Positions 35,300 through 45,861 are shown, numbered from the stretch's first letter. The stretch: DNA of 64,000 bases from Bacteroidia bacterium (GCA_023151315.1 JAKLJE010000001.1:231562-295561); one strand, 5' to 3'. Notes: generated by a model from the sequence alone, not told the origin. Numbers and translations: made by a program.

Positions 35300-37651
35300 C
35301 TATCGTGCAATAACGATACGCGTACTTAACTCTGCGCTGCCGGACGTGATTCTGATTGTATAAACTCCGTTAGAAAGCTCACTTGTATTAAGCACAACTG
35401 TATTCAGTGCTTTACTTGTGAATGTTGTCTGCAGAGCAGGAGCAACGGCGCGACCGCTGACATCATAGATCGAAAGTACAGTTACGCCGGACCATTCAGG
35501 AATGCAGTTGATGGTAACATGATCTGTAGCCGGATTCGGAAATGCAATCAGACTGCCGCTGTTAGCGTTTACTTCATCCACTCCGCTGATGATAATTATA
35601 TCAGTTGCTGTATCCGAATCACAACTGTTGCTAACGATGAGAGTCACAGTGTAGGTTCCCGGTGCTCCGTAATTATGTGTTGGATTCTGCAATGTGCTGA
35701 AGTTGCCGTCACCGAAATCCCAAGACCATGTGGTATTATTGGTTGATTGATCATTGAAGTTAGCAGTAGTTCCGCTGATGTTCGAAGTAAAATCGGCCGC
35801 AGGAAGTGAGTCAATAGTGAGTACTACAGAATCCGCGTTCTGACAACCATATACGCTCGTAACGGAAACCCAGAAACTTCCGCCTGCATTAGTGTTAATC
35901 GAAGATGTTGTTGCTCCTGTGCTCCATAAGAATGTTGCTCCTGCATTCTGGGCATCCAAAACAAAGCTGTTGCCTTCACAGAATGACGTGTCAGAGCCGA
36001 GGTTCACAACAGGCAACGGCATTACTTCAATATGAACTGTGTCGCTGACAACAAAGCATCCTGCATACGACGTATTACTTACTGTCGTCCAGAAATCACC
36101 TGTTGTTCCGGTGGTAATACTTTGAGTTGTTGCTCCTGTGTTCCAGGAATAGGACGCATTGTTAGCTGCAGTCATTGTAACTGTTTGTCCGGCACATATT
36201 GTGTCATCAGGGCTTACGGACAGTGCAGCGGAAGGCGTTGCATAAACCTGAATGTACTGAACATAAGTGGTCATTGAATCGCGTCCTGTTAACGTGTCTT
36301 GTACCGTCAGTGACACGCTGTACAATCCGGGTTGTGCGTAAAGATGCGTCGGGTTTACAGTGTTGCTCGTATCTCCATCACCGAAATCCCAATAATATGT
36401 ATCTCCGTCAATAGAATGATCCATGAAGGCAACAGTTCCTGAGTCGCAGAAGATTGTGTCGTTTGCGGTGAACATCGCAATAGGTACTGCAAGTTTTGTA
36501 ACGGTATCCGTTACGACTGAACTCCACATACCTAATGTGTCTTTGAATTGAAAATGCACTGTATGCACACCCTTAGGAACGGTAATCATACTGATTGAAG
36601 TATTCAGCGTCAGATTCGTAACAGGGCTTACAGCAGAATACACCATGTTGCTGTCAGCCTGATCAAACCAGTAACGATATGCAGTAACCATATTGTTAGC
36701 AACAGTTGATGTGCCGGTTTTGTGGAAAAAGCTGCTGACTACTGAACTCCACTTACCGGTATTGTCGCGGAAGCGAAGGTGGAATACATGCAACCCATCG
36801 CTCAGTGAAGATGCAGCCAGACTGCTGATAACAGTGATGTTCTGTTGAGGAGTAACACTTGCGGTTATCGCACTGTTGAAGTCATTATCAAACCAATATT
36901 GATAGTCTGTAATATTCACTGTAGTGGTAGATGAAGCGCCGCTCTTGTGAAAGAACTGACTAACGGTGCTGCTCCACATTCCCGTATTGTCAAGAAAGCG
37001 CATATGCAATACGTGCAAGCCATCACTTAAGGAGGATGCGGGCAAAGCTGATGTTAATGTGTAGTTCTGCGATGGACCAACCGCGGATGTAACAGCACCA
37101 GAAAAGTTATTGTCATACCAATATTGATACGACACTATCTGACGTGTTGTTGTGATTGCGTTCTGAGTCTTATGGAAGAACTGGCTTACAGCACTGCTCC
37201 ACTGTCCGGCACTGTCTTTGAACCTGATGTGAATGACATGTAATCCATCGCTGAGCGATGCTGCACTTAGCGCAGCTGTTACGTTTACGTTTTGTTGTAC
37301 TGCGGTAGCGGTATAAACGCGTCCTGCGTAGTTGTTATCGTACCAGTATTCGTATCCAACCATATTCACAGTCGTAGTTGTAGGTTGTGGTACTTTGAAG
37401 AAAAACTGGCTGACTGTCGAACTCCAACGTGAACTGTCATCACGGAATCTAAGGTGAATAACATGCAGCCCGGTGGTAAGCGTAGTTGTAGGAACGCCTG
37501 TATTCAATGTGTAATTGACAACCGGAGTAATGTTCGTAGTTGTACGTGCGGCGTAATTATTGTCAAACCAATACTCGTATCGGTTGATTTTATTCTGTGC
37601 GTGCATATTTATGCACAGCAGAAGAATAACGAAGGAGAATATCTTTTTCAT
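35300..37651 (-). CDS. T9SS surface protein with five 75-residue repeats and PKD domains
   Basis: A 783-residue exported protein. After the signal peptide (to about residue 19) come five repeats starting at residues 25, 100, 175, 250 and 325, each with the pattern YxYWxD...LxDGLHVxHxRFxD..WSSxVSxFFxK. Two PKD domains follow (for example YYWDFGDGDTSN, 419-430, and WSWDFGDGN further on), with an Ig-like region between them. The protein ends in a T9SS type-A sorting domain (FPNPATDHVTINC to STRIVIAR). The repeats look like beta-rich adhesive modules of unknown family. It is nine bases downstream of three beta-helix-type genes and probably the last gene of their operon. Confidence 0.78.
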   Translation of the reverse strand: MKKIFSFVILLLCINMHAQNKINRYEYWFDNNYAARTTTNITPVVNYTLNTGVPTTTLTTGLHVIHLRFRDDSSRWSSTVSQFFFKVPQPTTTTVNMVGYEYWYDNNYAGRVYTATAVQQNVNVTAALSAASLSDGLHVIHIRFKDSAGQWSSAVSQFFHKTQNAITTTRQIVSYQYWYDNNFSGAVTSAVGPSQNYTLTSALPASSLSDGLHVLHMRFLDNTGMWSSTVSQFFHKSGASSTTTVNITDYQYWFDNDFNSAITASVTPQQNITVISSLAASSLSDGLHVFHLRFRDNTGKWSSVVSSFFHKTGTSTVANNMVTAYRYWFDQADSNMVYSAVSPVTNLTLNTSISMITVPKGVHTVHFQFKDTLGMWSSVVTDTVTKLAVPIAMFTANDTIFCDSGTVAFMDHSIDGDTYYWDFGDGDTSNTVNPTHLYAQPGLYSVSLTVQDTLTGRDSMTTYVQYIQVYATPSAALSVSPDDTICAGQTVTMTAANNASYSWNTGATTQSITTGTTGDFWTTVSNTSYAGCFVVSDTVHIEVMPLPVVNLGSDTSFCEGNSFVLDAQNAGATFLWSTGATTSSINTNAGGSFWVSVTSVYGCQNADSVVLTIDSLPAADFTSNISGTTANFNDQSTNNTTWSWDFGDGNFSTLQNPTHNYGAPGTYTVTLIVSNSCDSDTATDIIIISGVDEVNANSGSLIAFPNPATDHVTINCIPEWSGVTVLSIYDVSGRAVAPALQTTFTSKALNTVVLNTSELSNGVYTIRITSGSAELSTRIVIAR
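36455..37579 (-). repeat. Five tandem 225-bp (75-residue) coding repeats
   Basis: Repeat starts are exactly 75 codons apart (residues 25, 100, 175, 250, 325). Units 2-4 are closest to each other. The fifth has diverged (GVHTVHFQFKD in place of GLHVxHxRFxD) and leads into the PKD part. The exact period argues for duplication of a single ancestral domain. Confidence 0.8.
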
Positions 37652-37660
37652 AGGCCTGCG

Positions 37661-38689
37661 TTATTGTTGTTGAGCACCAACTTTAATATTCACATTCAGA
37701 TTGCCTTGACCATCTGTTGTGGTAGGGATTGTCGCCTGACGGATATGAGGATTCACTGGAACTGAACCTTCTTTGAATGGCTCTGCAGTACCGTACACTC
37801 CTATATCTGTACCGTCAGTTCCGGCATTATTTCCGGCAGAAGAAGGTCGCAATTGGTAGTTATAGCTGATATTGTATGTTGTGCCGGGAGCGTTTACCCA
37901 AATGCTGTCGCGATTCACTCCGAAAATGTTGTTGGAGGAAATGCTTCCACCTGGAATCGGAGTAGAGTGGCAGAAAATATTATTCAGGTAAGTATTCCCC
38001 GGGGTGTTTTCCAGAGCGTACGCTTGTTCGCAGATTACATTATTCGAGAAAGTAACTCCGCTGCAACTGTTCACTACGTTTCCGCAACATGCATTCTTAA
38101 GAAAGATGCAGTGATCCACTGTAACTTGTCCTGAAAAATAAAGTATGGATTGCTCAATGATGCACTTTGAAATAACCACATTGTGAGTGTAACCTCCGTG
38201 TATGGTTCCTCTGAATATGTTTTCTTTAAGAAATATATTCGTCGAAGAAGAAGCTGCGCTGCCATTGTAAGAAAGGAATAGATTTCCAAGATTACATCTG
38301 AGGATGGAATAGTTGTTCACCACTTGATCAGCTGCACCGGTACCAAATGCAATCTGCCCGTTAATGTATAATCCCTGCAGCGATCCGCCGTCGGCGCCTG
38401 TCTTGATGAGCATATTACCGACGATCATAGTAGTGCCGGTTGCAAGCGAGGAATCAACATCACATCCTGCACCGATAATATTGAGATTTTTATCAATGGA
38501 GAGGTTATTCACCGTGAAGCTTCCTCCGGGCAGATAAACATAATCTCCGTTTTGAGCATGCGCGATAGCGGAATCCAAATTCGTGTAGAAGGTACTGCCG
38601 GTATTATTCGTAACCGCGATTACATTCTGTGAATATGCACGGGTAGATATCAGTGTAAACAGGAGGAATAAGTACAGAGTATTTTTCAT
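37661..38689 (-). CDS. Beta-helix-like exported protein, paralogue 3 of 3
   Basis: A 342-residue exported protein (signal peptide to about residue 20, RAYSQ). The repeated short strands with Asn ladders (NNYSILRCNLGNLFLS, SKCIIEQSILYF, VTFSNNVICEQ) indicate a right-handed parallel beta-helix. The N-terminal motif is NGDYVYLPGGSFTVNNLSI and the tail is PVNPHIR...LNVNIKVG. It is closely related to the two genes upstream in the operon. No sorting domain of the known T9SS type is recognised. Function unknown, perhaps carbohydrate-binding or structural. Confidence 0.68.
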   Translation of the reverse strand: MKNTLYLFLLFTLISTRAYSQNVIAVTNNTGSTFYTNLDSAIAHAQNGDYVYLPGGSFTVNNLSIDKNLNIIGAGCDVDSSLATGTTMIVGNMLIKTGADGGSLQGLYINGQIAFGTGAADQVVNNYSILRCNLGNLFLSYNGSAASSSTNIFLKENIFRGTIHGGYTHNVVISKCIIEQSILYFSGQVTVDHCIFLKNACCGNVVNSCSGVTFSNNVICEQAYALENTPGNTYLNNIFCHSTPIPGGSISSNNIFGVNRDSIWVNAPGTTYNISYNYQLRPSSAGNNAGTDGTDIGVYGTAEPFKEGSVPVNPHIRQATIPTTTDGQGNLNVNIKVGAQQQ

Positions 38690-38694
38690 AATGT

Positions 38695-39732
38695 TTATCG
38701 GTTTTGTGATCCAACAGAAATGTTAATGTTCAGATCGCCATTGGAATTCGTTTGAGGAGCGATCGTCTTGGAACGTATGTGTGGGTTAACAGGAACTGCA
38801 CTTTCTTTATAAGGTGTAGCGGTTCCATAAACACCAACTTGCGTTCCGTCCGTTCCGAGATAGGAAAGTGGATTCTGCAGGTGATAGTTATTCGTATAAT
38901 CGAATGTGAAATCGTTTTCGTTTACGAAAAAACCGGTAAATGAAACATTGGCCTGATTACCCGTTCCGATATTGGTACCGTATGGGAAAATGAAATTTCC
39001 ATTGAAAACGTTATTCGTGAAAATATTCGAATTGCAACCTGAGATCGTCGAATTGGCGCAGGCACCGCTGTTCATGAAAATGTTGTTCTCGAGAGTGCTG
39101 TTATTGACATCCGCGAGCATATATGCCGGGCAACCTGAGCCGCCGAGGAATGTATTATTCCTTACCAGTAGATTGCCATTGAAGAAAGAAATATGTCCGT
39201 TGATCAGATTCTGTTCGATGTTTACAAATTGAGCCTGACAACCCCTCACTTCACCACGAATAAGATTCTCTTTAATGTTGATGTATGAAGCAGTTCCGGC
39301 TGCATAATAATTGTGTCCCAACTGAATTGAAACAACACTGTTACGGTAGATATTAAGCCCTTGTACAGTTTGATTTGTTGGACTGTTGCCAACGTAAATA
39401 TTACCGTTCAGCGATATCCCTGATACAGAAGAATTATTGGACCCGTTGACAAAGTAAATTGAACCATTTAGCGTGGTTGCAAACGTTGCCGATGTTGAGT
39501 CGGGATAGTGTCCGGCGCCGATAATAGTGAGTCGCTTGTCGATGACCAGATTGTTGATCATGTACGATCCTCCGGGTAAGTTGATTGTATCTCCGTTATT
39601 CGCCGTAAGGAAAACCGAATCGATAGTGTAGTAAACATTGCTCGTGATATTCTGACGGGTAAATGCTCGTTGCGCATTTACTTTCGTTGCAGTCGTCAGG
39701 ACTGTTGCTATGATGAAGATGAAGTTTCTCAT
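38695..39732 (-). CDS. Beta-helix-like exported protein, paralogue 2 of 3
   Basis: A 345-residue exported protein (signal peptide to about residue 20, KVNAQ). Same plan as its neighbours: NNGDTINLPGGSYMINNL near the N-terminus, many NNxF turn repeats in the middle, and the shared tail VGVYGTATPYKESAVPVNPHIR followed by LNINISVG. The ATG at 39732 overlaps the stop of paralogue 1 (ATGA), so translation is coupled. Confidence 0.68.
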   Translation of the reverse strand: MRNFIFIIATVLTTATKVNAQRAFTRQNITSNVYYTIDSVFLTANNGDTINLPGGSYMINNLVIDKRLTIIGAGHYPDSTSATFATTLNGSIYFVNGSNNSSVSGISLNGNIYVGNSPTNQTVQGLNIYRNSVVSIQLGHNYYAAGTASYINIKENLIRGEVRGCQAQFVNIEQNLINGHISFFNGNLLVRNNTFLGGSGCPAYMLADVNNSTLENNIFMNSGACANSTISGCNSNIFTNNVFNGNFIFPYGTNIGTGNQANVSFTGFFVNENDFTFDYTNNYHLQNPLSYLGTDGTQVGVYGTATPYKESAVPVNPHIRSKTIAPQTNSNGDLNINISVGSQNR

Positions 39733-40754
39733 TGTTGTTGTGCTCCAGCTTGTACGTTAATATTCAGGTTGCCATTGACATCGGTTGTTGCCGGGACGTT
39801 AACTGCACGGATATGCGGATTCGTTGGAACAGCAGCTTCTTTGTAAGGCCTTGCTCCGCCATAAATTCCCGTTTGAGTAGCGTCTGATCCCAAGTAGGAG
39901 GATGGAGTCTGAAGATGGTAATTGTCAGTGTAGGTGAAATTGGTTGAAGTGAAATTGATAAAGTAGGAAGCCATACTTACAGTCGGGTAGTTTGAAACAA
40001 AGTTTGTTGTGCCGCTCACGTTTGACGGTGTTCCTTCAAAGACATTAAATCGCGCAATGGAGTTGTCGCACTGAAGCAAAACACTTCTTGAAGTGAACAC
40101 GTTGTTCTCTATGAGACAATTATCGCAATCGTTCATTACGTAATCTGTATAATACGGCCATCCTGCCCATGACCAGGAAGTAACAACATTGTTCCTGAAT
40201 GAACACATGTATAAACTCGCAATCGGAGCATTGAAAATATTATTGGAGATGTCGCATTGCAACATATTCGACCCGTAGAGCCAACCGTTAACAACATTTC
40301 CTGTAAATACCATGAACATAGTTGGGTTTGTTCTCGATCCGCCCACGTCAAGATTCCCTGCTATGTAGTTTCGTTTAATAAGGGCGTGATTCACCGACTG
40401 ATCGCTGGTTATGGTCAGCGTTCCGCCTATTCTTAATCCTTCAATGCGAACACTGTCTGCAAATTCTCCGATGGAAAACGGACCGTCAATGTAAGTGACA
40501 TTCGTTGCACCAGTAGAATCCGGATAATGGCCCGCACCGAATACTGTGATGCGTTTGTTTATCGTTACAGGGTTGAAATGCCCTCCTGATAAATAGATCG
40601 TGTCTCCTGCTACTGCGGAATTGTAAGCGTCAACTAGACCGTTTTGGTTGTAGTACACAGTTGTCACTCCGTTATGATGCAGCGTTGAAATTACCTGCGC
40701 ATTAATTGTAATTGAGAGCAACAGTGAAGATGTGATGGCGATTAACTTTCTCAT
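39729..40754 (-). CDS. Beta-helix-like exported protein, paralogue 1 of 3
   Basis: A 341-residue exported protein (signal peptide to about residue 20, TINAQ), first gene of the operon with paralogues 2 and 3 and the repeat protein. It carries AGDTIYLSGGHFNPVTINK, Asn-rich beta-helix turns and the tail YKEAAVPTNPHIR with LNINVQAG. ATG 40754 (MRKLIAI) gives the signal peptide. It lies divergent from icmF with a 248-base gap. Confidence 0.68.
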   Translation of the reverse strand: MRKLIAITSSLLLSITINAQVISTLHHNGVTTVYYNQNGLVDAYNSAVAGDTIYLSGGHFNPVTINKRITVFGAGHYPDSTGATNVTYIDGPFSIGEFADSVRIEGLRIGGTLTITSDQSVNHALIKRNYIAGNLDVGGSRTNPTMFMVFTGNVVNGWLYGSNMLQCDISNNIFNAPIASLYMCSFRNNVVTSWSWAGWPYYTDYVMNDCDNCLIENNVFTSRSVLLQCDNSIARFNVFEGTPSNVSGTTNFVSNYPTVSMASYFINFTSTNFTYTDNYHLQTPSSYLGSDATQTGIYGGARPYKEAAVPTNPHIRAVNVPATTDVNGNLNINVQAGAQQQ

Positions 40755-40947
40755 AATAGTTCTGGTGTTTGTACAAAGTTGATGGCATCTTACCTCCTGT
40801 TTCAATGACCTCAATCAGCACCGAATATGAGCGCGGTTATGTATTTCTGATGGCGACACAGTTAACTTCGCGAAAATCAGTTTTGAGGGAATCTTCTCAT
40901 GTATTGATTATCAGTTGGTTGCAACTCTGAGAATGCGCGTTTTTCCT

Positions 40948-40978
40948 TTGCTCTTCAGAGCAGGGAATGGTATTTTTG
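40948..40978 (+). promoter_or_regulatory. Promoter of icmF
   Basis: TTG (40948-40950, within CCTTTG), a 20-base spacer, then TATTTTTG (40971-40978), a full match to the Bacteroidetes consensus TTG-N17..23-TAnnTTTG. Transcription should start near 40984, leaving a leader of about 20 bases before the ATG at 41003. Confidence 0.7.
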
Positions 40979-41002
40979 CACTTCTATAACATCGAAGGAT
41001 TT

Positions 41003-44000
41003 ATGCAGGAAGTACAACCATACCAACCCAAGAATAAAATCAGAATTGTAACCGCGGCTTCATTGTTCGACGGACATGATGCGGCTATAAACATCATGCG
41101 TCGGATCATTCAATCCAGCGGTGCTGAGGTTATTCACCTTGGACACGACAGAAGCGTGGCGGAAATTGTGAACTGCGCTGTGCAGGAAGATGCCAACGCT
41201 ATCGCCATCACTTCGTATCAGGGTGGACACATGGAGTTCTTCAAGTACATGTACGATTTGCTTAAAGAACGCGGCTGCGGACATATCCGCATCTTCGGTG
41301 GAGGTGGAGGGACAATTCTCCCGGAGGAGATCAAAGAATTGCACGATTACGGTATCACGCGCATTTATCATCCTGATGATGGTCGCGCAATGGGATTACA
41401 AGGCATGATCAACGATCTCATGGAGAAATGTGATTACGCAACCGGAGCAAACCTCAACGGTGAAGTGAAACGCATCAACAGTAAAGATCACTACGCAATT
41501 GCACGTGTGATATCTGCCGCAGAGAATTTCGGAGATCAAAGTGAGGTTGCACTTACGGAGATAAAAGCTCTTGCAGCGAAATCAAAAACTCCCGTGTTGG
41601 GAATTACAGGAACAGGTGGCGCAGGAAAATCATCACTCGTTGATGAATTGGTGCGTCGCTTTATCATTGACTTCAAAGACAAGACAATCGGAATTATTTC
41701 CGTTGATCCATCCAAGAGAAAAACCGGCGGAGCATTGCTCGGAGATCGTATCAGAATGAATGCGATTAATAATCCGCGTGTGTATATGCGTTCACTCGCA
41801 ACGCGTCAGAGCAACCTTGCGTTGTCTAAGCACGTGAAAGAAGCAGTAGATGTTTTGAAAGCTGCTGATTTTGATCTGATCATTCTGGAAACTTCCGGAA
41901 TCGGGCAAAGCGACACGGAAATCATCGAGCACAGCAACATGAGTCTGTATGTAATGACGCCGGAATACGGTGCCGCAACACAGCTCGAGAAAATCGACAT
42001 GCTTGATTTTGCTGATGTTATTGCATTGAACAAATTCGATAAGCGTGGTGCTCTTGATGCGTTGCGCGATGTCAGAAAGCAATACAAACGCAACCACCAA
42101 TTGTGGGAAACTGAAGATGATAAACTTCCTGTGGTAGGAACTATCGCTTCGCAGTTCAATGATCCCGGCATGAATCAGTTGTACCAGCTGATTCTGAAAA
42201 CGATGAATGAGAAAGCCGGTGCGAATTTCACTTCCACAATGAAGATCACTCCTGAAATGTCGGAGAAGATCTACATCATTCCTCCTGCACGCTCGCGGTA
42301 TCTCTCTGAAATTACCGATAACAACAGAAGTTACGATCGTAAATTGCGTGAACAGGCTGCAATTGCGCAGAAACTTTACGCGCTGCGTAAATCGATTGAA
42401 ACATTGAAGTCTGATAAGAAAGCTGCGAATGATGAAGTGATCAAACATCTCGAATCAACTTTCGATCGCATGAAGCTGGATCTTGATCAGCGCAATATGA
42501 AAATGATCGAGGAGTTTCCGGACAAATCGCAGTTGTACAAGAACGAATATTACATCTTCAAAGTTCGCGATAAGGAAATCAAGATCAAGACACATTACGA
42601 ATCATTGTCGCACACAATGGTTCCGAAAGTTTCCACTCCACGTTACGAAGGTTGGGGCGATTTGCTGATGTGGCTCGGACAGGAAAATATTCCGGGCGAG
42701 TTTCCGTACGCTTCAGGAATTTATCCGTTCAAACGTGAAGGAGAAGATCCTACACGTATGTTCGCCGGTGAAGGCGGACCTGAAAGAACGAACAAACGTT
42801 TCCACTACGTTTCATTGGGAATGCCTGCGAAACGTTTGTCTACTGCGTTTGACTCAGTAACACTTTACGGTCGCGATCCGGATCTGCGTCCTGATATCTA
42901 CGGTAAGATCGGTAACTCCGGTGTTTCTATTTGCTGTCTCGATGACGCGAAAAAATTGTATTCCGGATTTGATCTCGCTGATCCGAAAACGTCAGTGTCG
43001 ATGACGATCAACGGTCCCGCTCCAACGATTGCTGCTTTCTTCATGAATGCTGCAATTGATCAGCAATGCGAAAAATATATCAAAGCAAACGGACTCGAAG
43101 CGGAAGTGGAGAAGAAGTTGAAAGCGCTTTGGGAAGACAAAGGAATTGCACGTCCGCGTTATCAGGGAGAACTCCCTGAAGGCAACGACGGATTGGGATT
43201 GATGTTGCTGGGTATCACAGGAGATCAGGTGCTTCCGAAAGATGTTTACGAAAAAATCAAAGCGGAAACACTTTCACAGGTGCGCGGAACCGTTCAGGCA
43301 GATATTCTGAAAGAAGATCAGGCACAGAATACGTGCATCTTCTCTACAGAGTTTTCGTTGCGATTGATGGGAGACGTGCAGCAATATTTTATTGACAAGA
43401 AAGTCCGCAACTTCTATTCCGTTTCAATTTCCGGTTATCACATTGCGGAAGCAGGTGCTAATCCGATTACGCAATTGGCGTTGACATTGTCAAACGGATT
43501 TACGTTCGTGGAGTATTATCTCTCGCGCGGAATGCACATTGATGATTTTGCTCCGAACCTTTCGTTCTTCTTCTCGAACGGAATGGACCCTGAATATTCC
43601 GTACTCGGTCGCGTGTCCCGTCGTATCTGGGCGAAAGCGATGAAGTTCAAATACAACGGCAACGAGCGTTCGCAGATGCTGAAGTATCACATTCAGACTT
43701 CAGGTCGTTCTTTGCATGCGCAGGAAATTGATTTCAATGATATCCGCACAACGCTTCAGGCTTTGTATGCGATCTACGATAATTGTAATTCTCTTCACAC
43801 GAATGCTTATGATGAAGCGATTACAACACCAACAGAAGAGAGTGTGCGTCGTGCAATGGCAATTCAGTTGATCATTAATCGCGAGTTGGGATTGGCGAAG
43901 AACGAAAATCCGCTGCAAGGTTCATTCATCATAGAAGAATTGACAGATCTCGTTGAGGAAGCAGTTCTTTCGGAATTTGATAAGATCAGCGAACGTGGCG

Positions 44001-44383
44001 GTGTACTCGGTGCAATGGAAACCATGTATCAGCGCGGAAAGATTCAGGAAGAATCATTGTACTATGAAACGCTGAAACATACCGGTGAATATCCTTTGAT
44101 CGGAGTGAATACATTCCTGTCTTCAAAAGGTTCGCCGACGGTAACGCCGAAGGAAGTGATCCGTGCAACGAAAGAAGAGAAGGATTATCAGATTTCCATG
44201 CTCAACAATCTGCACAAGGCAAATGAAGAGCGCGGCAAAGTTTCACTGGCAAAATTGCAGGATGCTGCGATTCGTAATCAGAACGGATTTGAAGCGCTGA
44301 TGGAAACAGTGAAGTACTGTTCACTCGGACAAGTGACGGCAGCGTTGTTTGAGGTGGGCGGACAGTATAGAAGGAATATGTAA
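41003..44383 (+). CDS. icmF: Fused isobutyryl-CoA mutase (B12-dependent, with G-protein chaperone)
   Basis: Interconverts isobutyryl-CoA and n-butyryl-CoA with adenosylcobalamin. An 1126-residue fusion: B12-binding domain first (about 10-140, [13 protein letters not shown] with the DxH motif), then a MeaI-type G domain with Walker [10 protein letters not shown] (203-211), then the mutase barrel (about 520-1126). At the two positions that separate the families, it has F587 in RMFAGEG (Tyr in methylmalonyl-CoA mutase) and Q775 in QAQNTC (Arg in methylmalonyl-CoA mutase). Both match IcmF rather than the mutase for methylmalonyl-CoA. It has its own promoter; acyl-CoA context genes are absent nearby. 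Start ATG 41003; an in-frame TTG-like upstream extension is not needed. Confidence 0.9.
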   Translation: MQEVQPYQPKNKIRIVTAASLFDGHDAAINIMRRIIQSSGAEVIHLGHDRSVAEIVNCAVQEDANAIAITSYQGGHMEFFKYMYDLLKERGCGHIRIFGGGGGTILPEEIKELHDYGITRIYHPDDGRAMGLQGMINDLMEKCDYATGANLNGEVKRINSKDHYAIARVISAAENFGDQSEVALTEIKALAAKSKTPVLGITGTGGAGKSSLVDELVRRFIIDFKDKTIGIISVDPSKRKTGGALLGDRIRMNAINNPRVYMRSLATRQSNLALSKHVKEAVDVLKAADFDLIILETSGIGQSDTEIIEHSNMSLYVMTPEYGAATQLEKIDMLDFADVIALNKFDKRGALDALRDVRKQYKRNHQLWETEDDKLPVVGTIASQFNDPGMNQLYQLILKTMNEKAGANFTSTMKITPEMSEKIYIIPPARSRYLSEITDNNRSYDRKLREQAAIAQKLYALRKSIETLKSDKKAANDEVIKHLESTFDRMKLDLDQRNMKMIEEFPDKSQLYKNEYYIFKVRDKEIKIKTHYESLSHTMVPKVSTPRYEGWGDLLMWLGQENIPGEFPYASGIYPFKREGEDPTRMFAGEGGPERTNKRFHYVSLGMPAKRLSTAFDSVTLYGRDPDLRPDIYGKIGNSGVSICCLDDAKKLYSGFDLADPKTSVSMTINGPAPTIAAFFMNAAIDQQCEKYIKANGLEAEVEKKLKALWEDKGIARPRYQGELPEGNDGLGLMLLGITGDQVLPKDVYEKIKAETLSQVRGTVQADILKEDQAQNTCIFSTEFSLRLMGDVQQYFIDKKVRNFYSVSISGYHIAEAGANPITQLALTLSNGFTFVEYYLSRGMHIDDFAPNLSFFFSNGMDPEYSVLGRVSRRIWAKAMKFKYNGNERSQMLKYHIQTSGRSLHAQEIDFNDIRTTLQALYAIYDNCNSLHTNAYDEAITTPTEESVRRAMAIQLIINRELGLAKNENPLQGSFIIEELTDLVEEAVLSEFDKISERGGVLGAMETMYQRGKIQEESLYYETLKHTGEYPLIGVNTFLSSKGSPTVTPKEVIRATKEEKDYQISMLNNLHKANEERGKVSLAKLQDAAIRNQNGFEALMETVKYCSLGQVTAALFEVGGQYRRNM

Positions 44384-44393
44384 TCTAATAATT

Positions 44394-45842
44394 ATGAAAC
44401 AATTTATTTTGTATTTAGCACTCGGCCTGGTGTTGCAGTTGCATGCTCAGGTGATTGATTCGCTTATTGTACGATCGGATCTCTTTGCAGTAGTTAGTGA
44501 AGACTACAGCCACAAGTTTATTAATCTCCATGATAATGGTTTTCTGGTTTATGGAGGTGTAGCAAAACCAAAGAAGAAGGGAATTGCGGGTGTTACTACC
44601 ACGTTTAAGATAAATCATTACGATACGGCCTTTAAGTTCACGGAAACTGTAATAGAAATGCCGCAAAAAGTGGGGCCGACAAGTGTATATCAGTCAGAAG
44701 CATTTGTTTACTTCATAGTGGAGCCACAGTTATCCGGAACCGGAGTTGCATATTTGATAAAGTATAATGTTAGGGACAGAACGTACACTCGCTTTACTCT
44801 TTATAACAACTGGAAGAGTAGTCGGAATTTAAGTTTTGTTGTGGTTGGGGAGTATTTATACGTGAAGTATGAGCGTGCCGAGAATGGAGGGTATGGTGTT
44901 TTGGTTTATCGCCCTTATCTGGAAGTTTATAATCTTACGCAAGAGAAAATCAAAGATGTTGATTTGACAATTAAGGAATTTGCTGGATACGAACTTGCGA
45001 GTATCGAGATTGTTGATCTTCAGAATTCAAGTGATACTGTTTATGCGATTTTTGGTTATAATGGTGATGGGAAGAAATTCACTCCGTCGAATCGTGCTTC
45101 GAGAATACAGGGATTCTATAACGGAAGAATGATTATGGACGGGGTAGATGGGAGTGGCATTGCGAATCTCACAGGAACACACTCTATAAATTGTGGCGAT
45201 AAAGTTAATTTTTGGACAATATATCCAAATCAAGACTCAATGTATGTGAGCCTGTCATTTCTTACTTCAAGTGCATTTGTGAAATCAGGAAATCCGGAGG
45301 AGTCTGCTTGCTTTCCGGGAACTCTTTATCGAGGTTGGTCATTTCAATACCCGAATCAAAGTTCTTTCGTAGATATTGATCAGGATTTAGATGGAGAGGA
45401 TTTTTTAAAAGGGAAATTTGACAAACCAATTCGATTTACAAAAGTTTTAGCGGGCAAAAAAGTTCTTGATACAACGAGTATGGTGTTTAAGGAATCCGAA
45501 AGAACTGTATTGCCGTCCCCATACAGAATAGTAGTTAATGAAAGTGCCGATTTGTGTTCTGAGTTTATTATCTCAAGTTGGCAAAGGTTATATTCTTTTA
45601 GAATCGGTGCAGATAATAAATTGGTTCAGAACTATTCGATTCACTTACCTCCACATCAACAAGAAGGTATTGAGGCCCCACCATTATATCCGGCATCTTG
45701 GGAAGCATTCAGGAATCGGTCTTTGTTGCAACGTAGTTTTGATATCCAGTACGCCTATAGCGGATTCTATTATTTTATTTCACTGATTGAGAATCCTGGC
45801 TATGGTGGATTTACAATGAAATTGTATAAATGCAGATTTTAA
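44394..45842 (+). CDS. Unknown exported protein, AT-richer than neighbours
   Basis: A 482-residue protein with a signal peptide (about 1-18, LQLHAQ). I do not recognise a family. It begins with beta-strand-like segments and short hydrophobic stretches, no clear motifs, no T9SS sorting domain and no lipobox. By eye the gene has more A+T and more AT-ending codons than icmF or the genes after it, which may reflect acquisition. Start ATG 44394, ten bases after the icmF stop, so it may be transcribed with icmF. Confidence 0.6.
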   Translation: MKQFILYLALGLVLQLHAQVIDSLIVRSDLFAVVSEDYSHKFINLHDNGFLVYGGVAKPKKKGIAGVTTTFKINHYDTAFKFTETVIEMPQKVGPTSVYQSEAFVYFIVEPQLSGTGVAYLIKYNVRDRTYTRFTLYNNWKSSRNLSFVVVGEYLYVKYERAENGGYGVLVYRPYLEVYNLTQEKIKDVDLTIKEFAGYELASIEIVDLQNSSDTVYAIFGYNGDGKKFTPSNRASRIQGFYNGRMIMDGVDGSGIANLTGTHSINCGDKVNFWTIYPNQDSMYVSLSFLTSSAFVKSGNPEESACFPGTLYRGWSFQYPNQSSFVDIDQDLDGEDFLKGKFDKPIRFTKVLAGKKVLDTTSMVFKESERTVLPSPYRIVVNESADLCSEFIISSWQRLYSFRIGADNKLVQNYSIHLPPHQQEGIEAPPLYPASWEAFRNRSLLQRSFDIQYAYSGFYYFISLIENPGYGGFTMKLYKCRF

Positions 45843-45861
45843 GCCTGCTTTCTCGAGTTAT

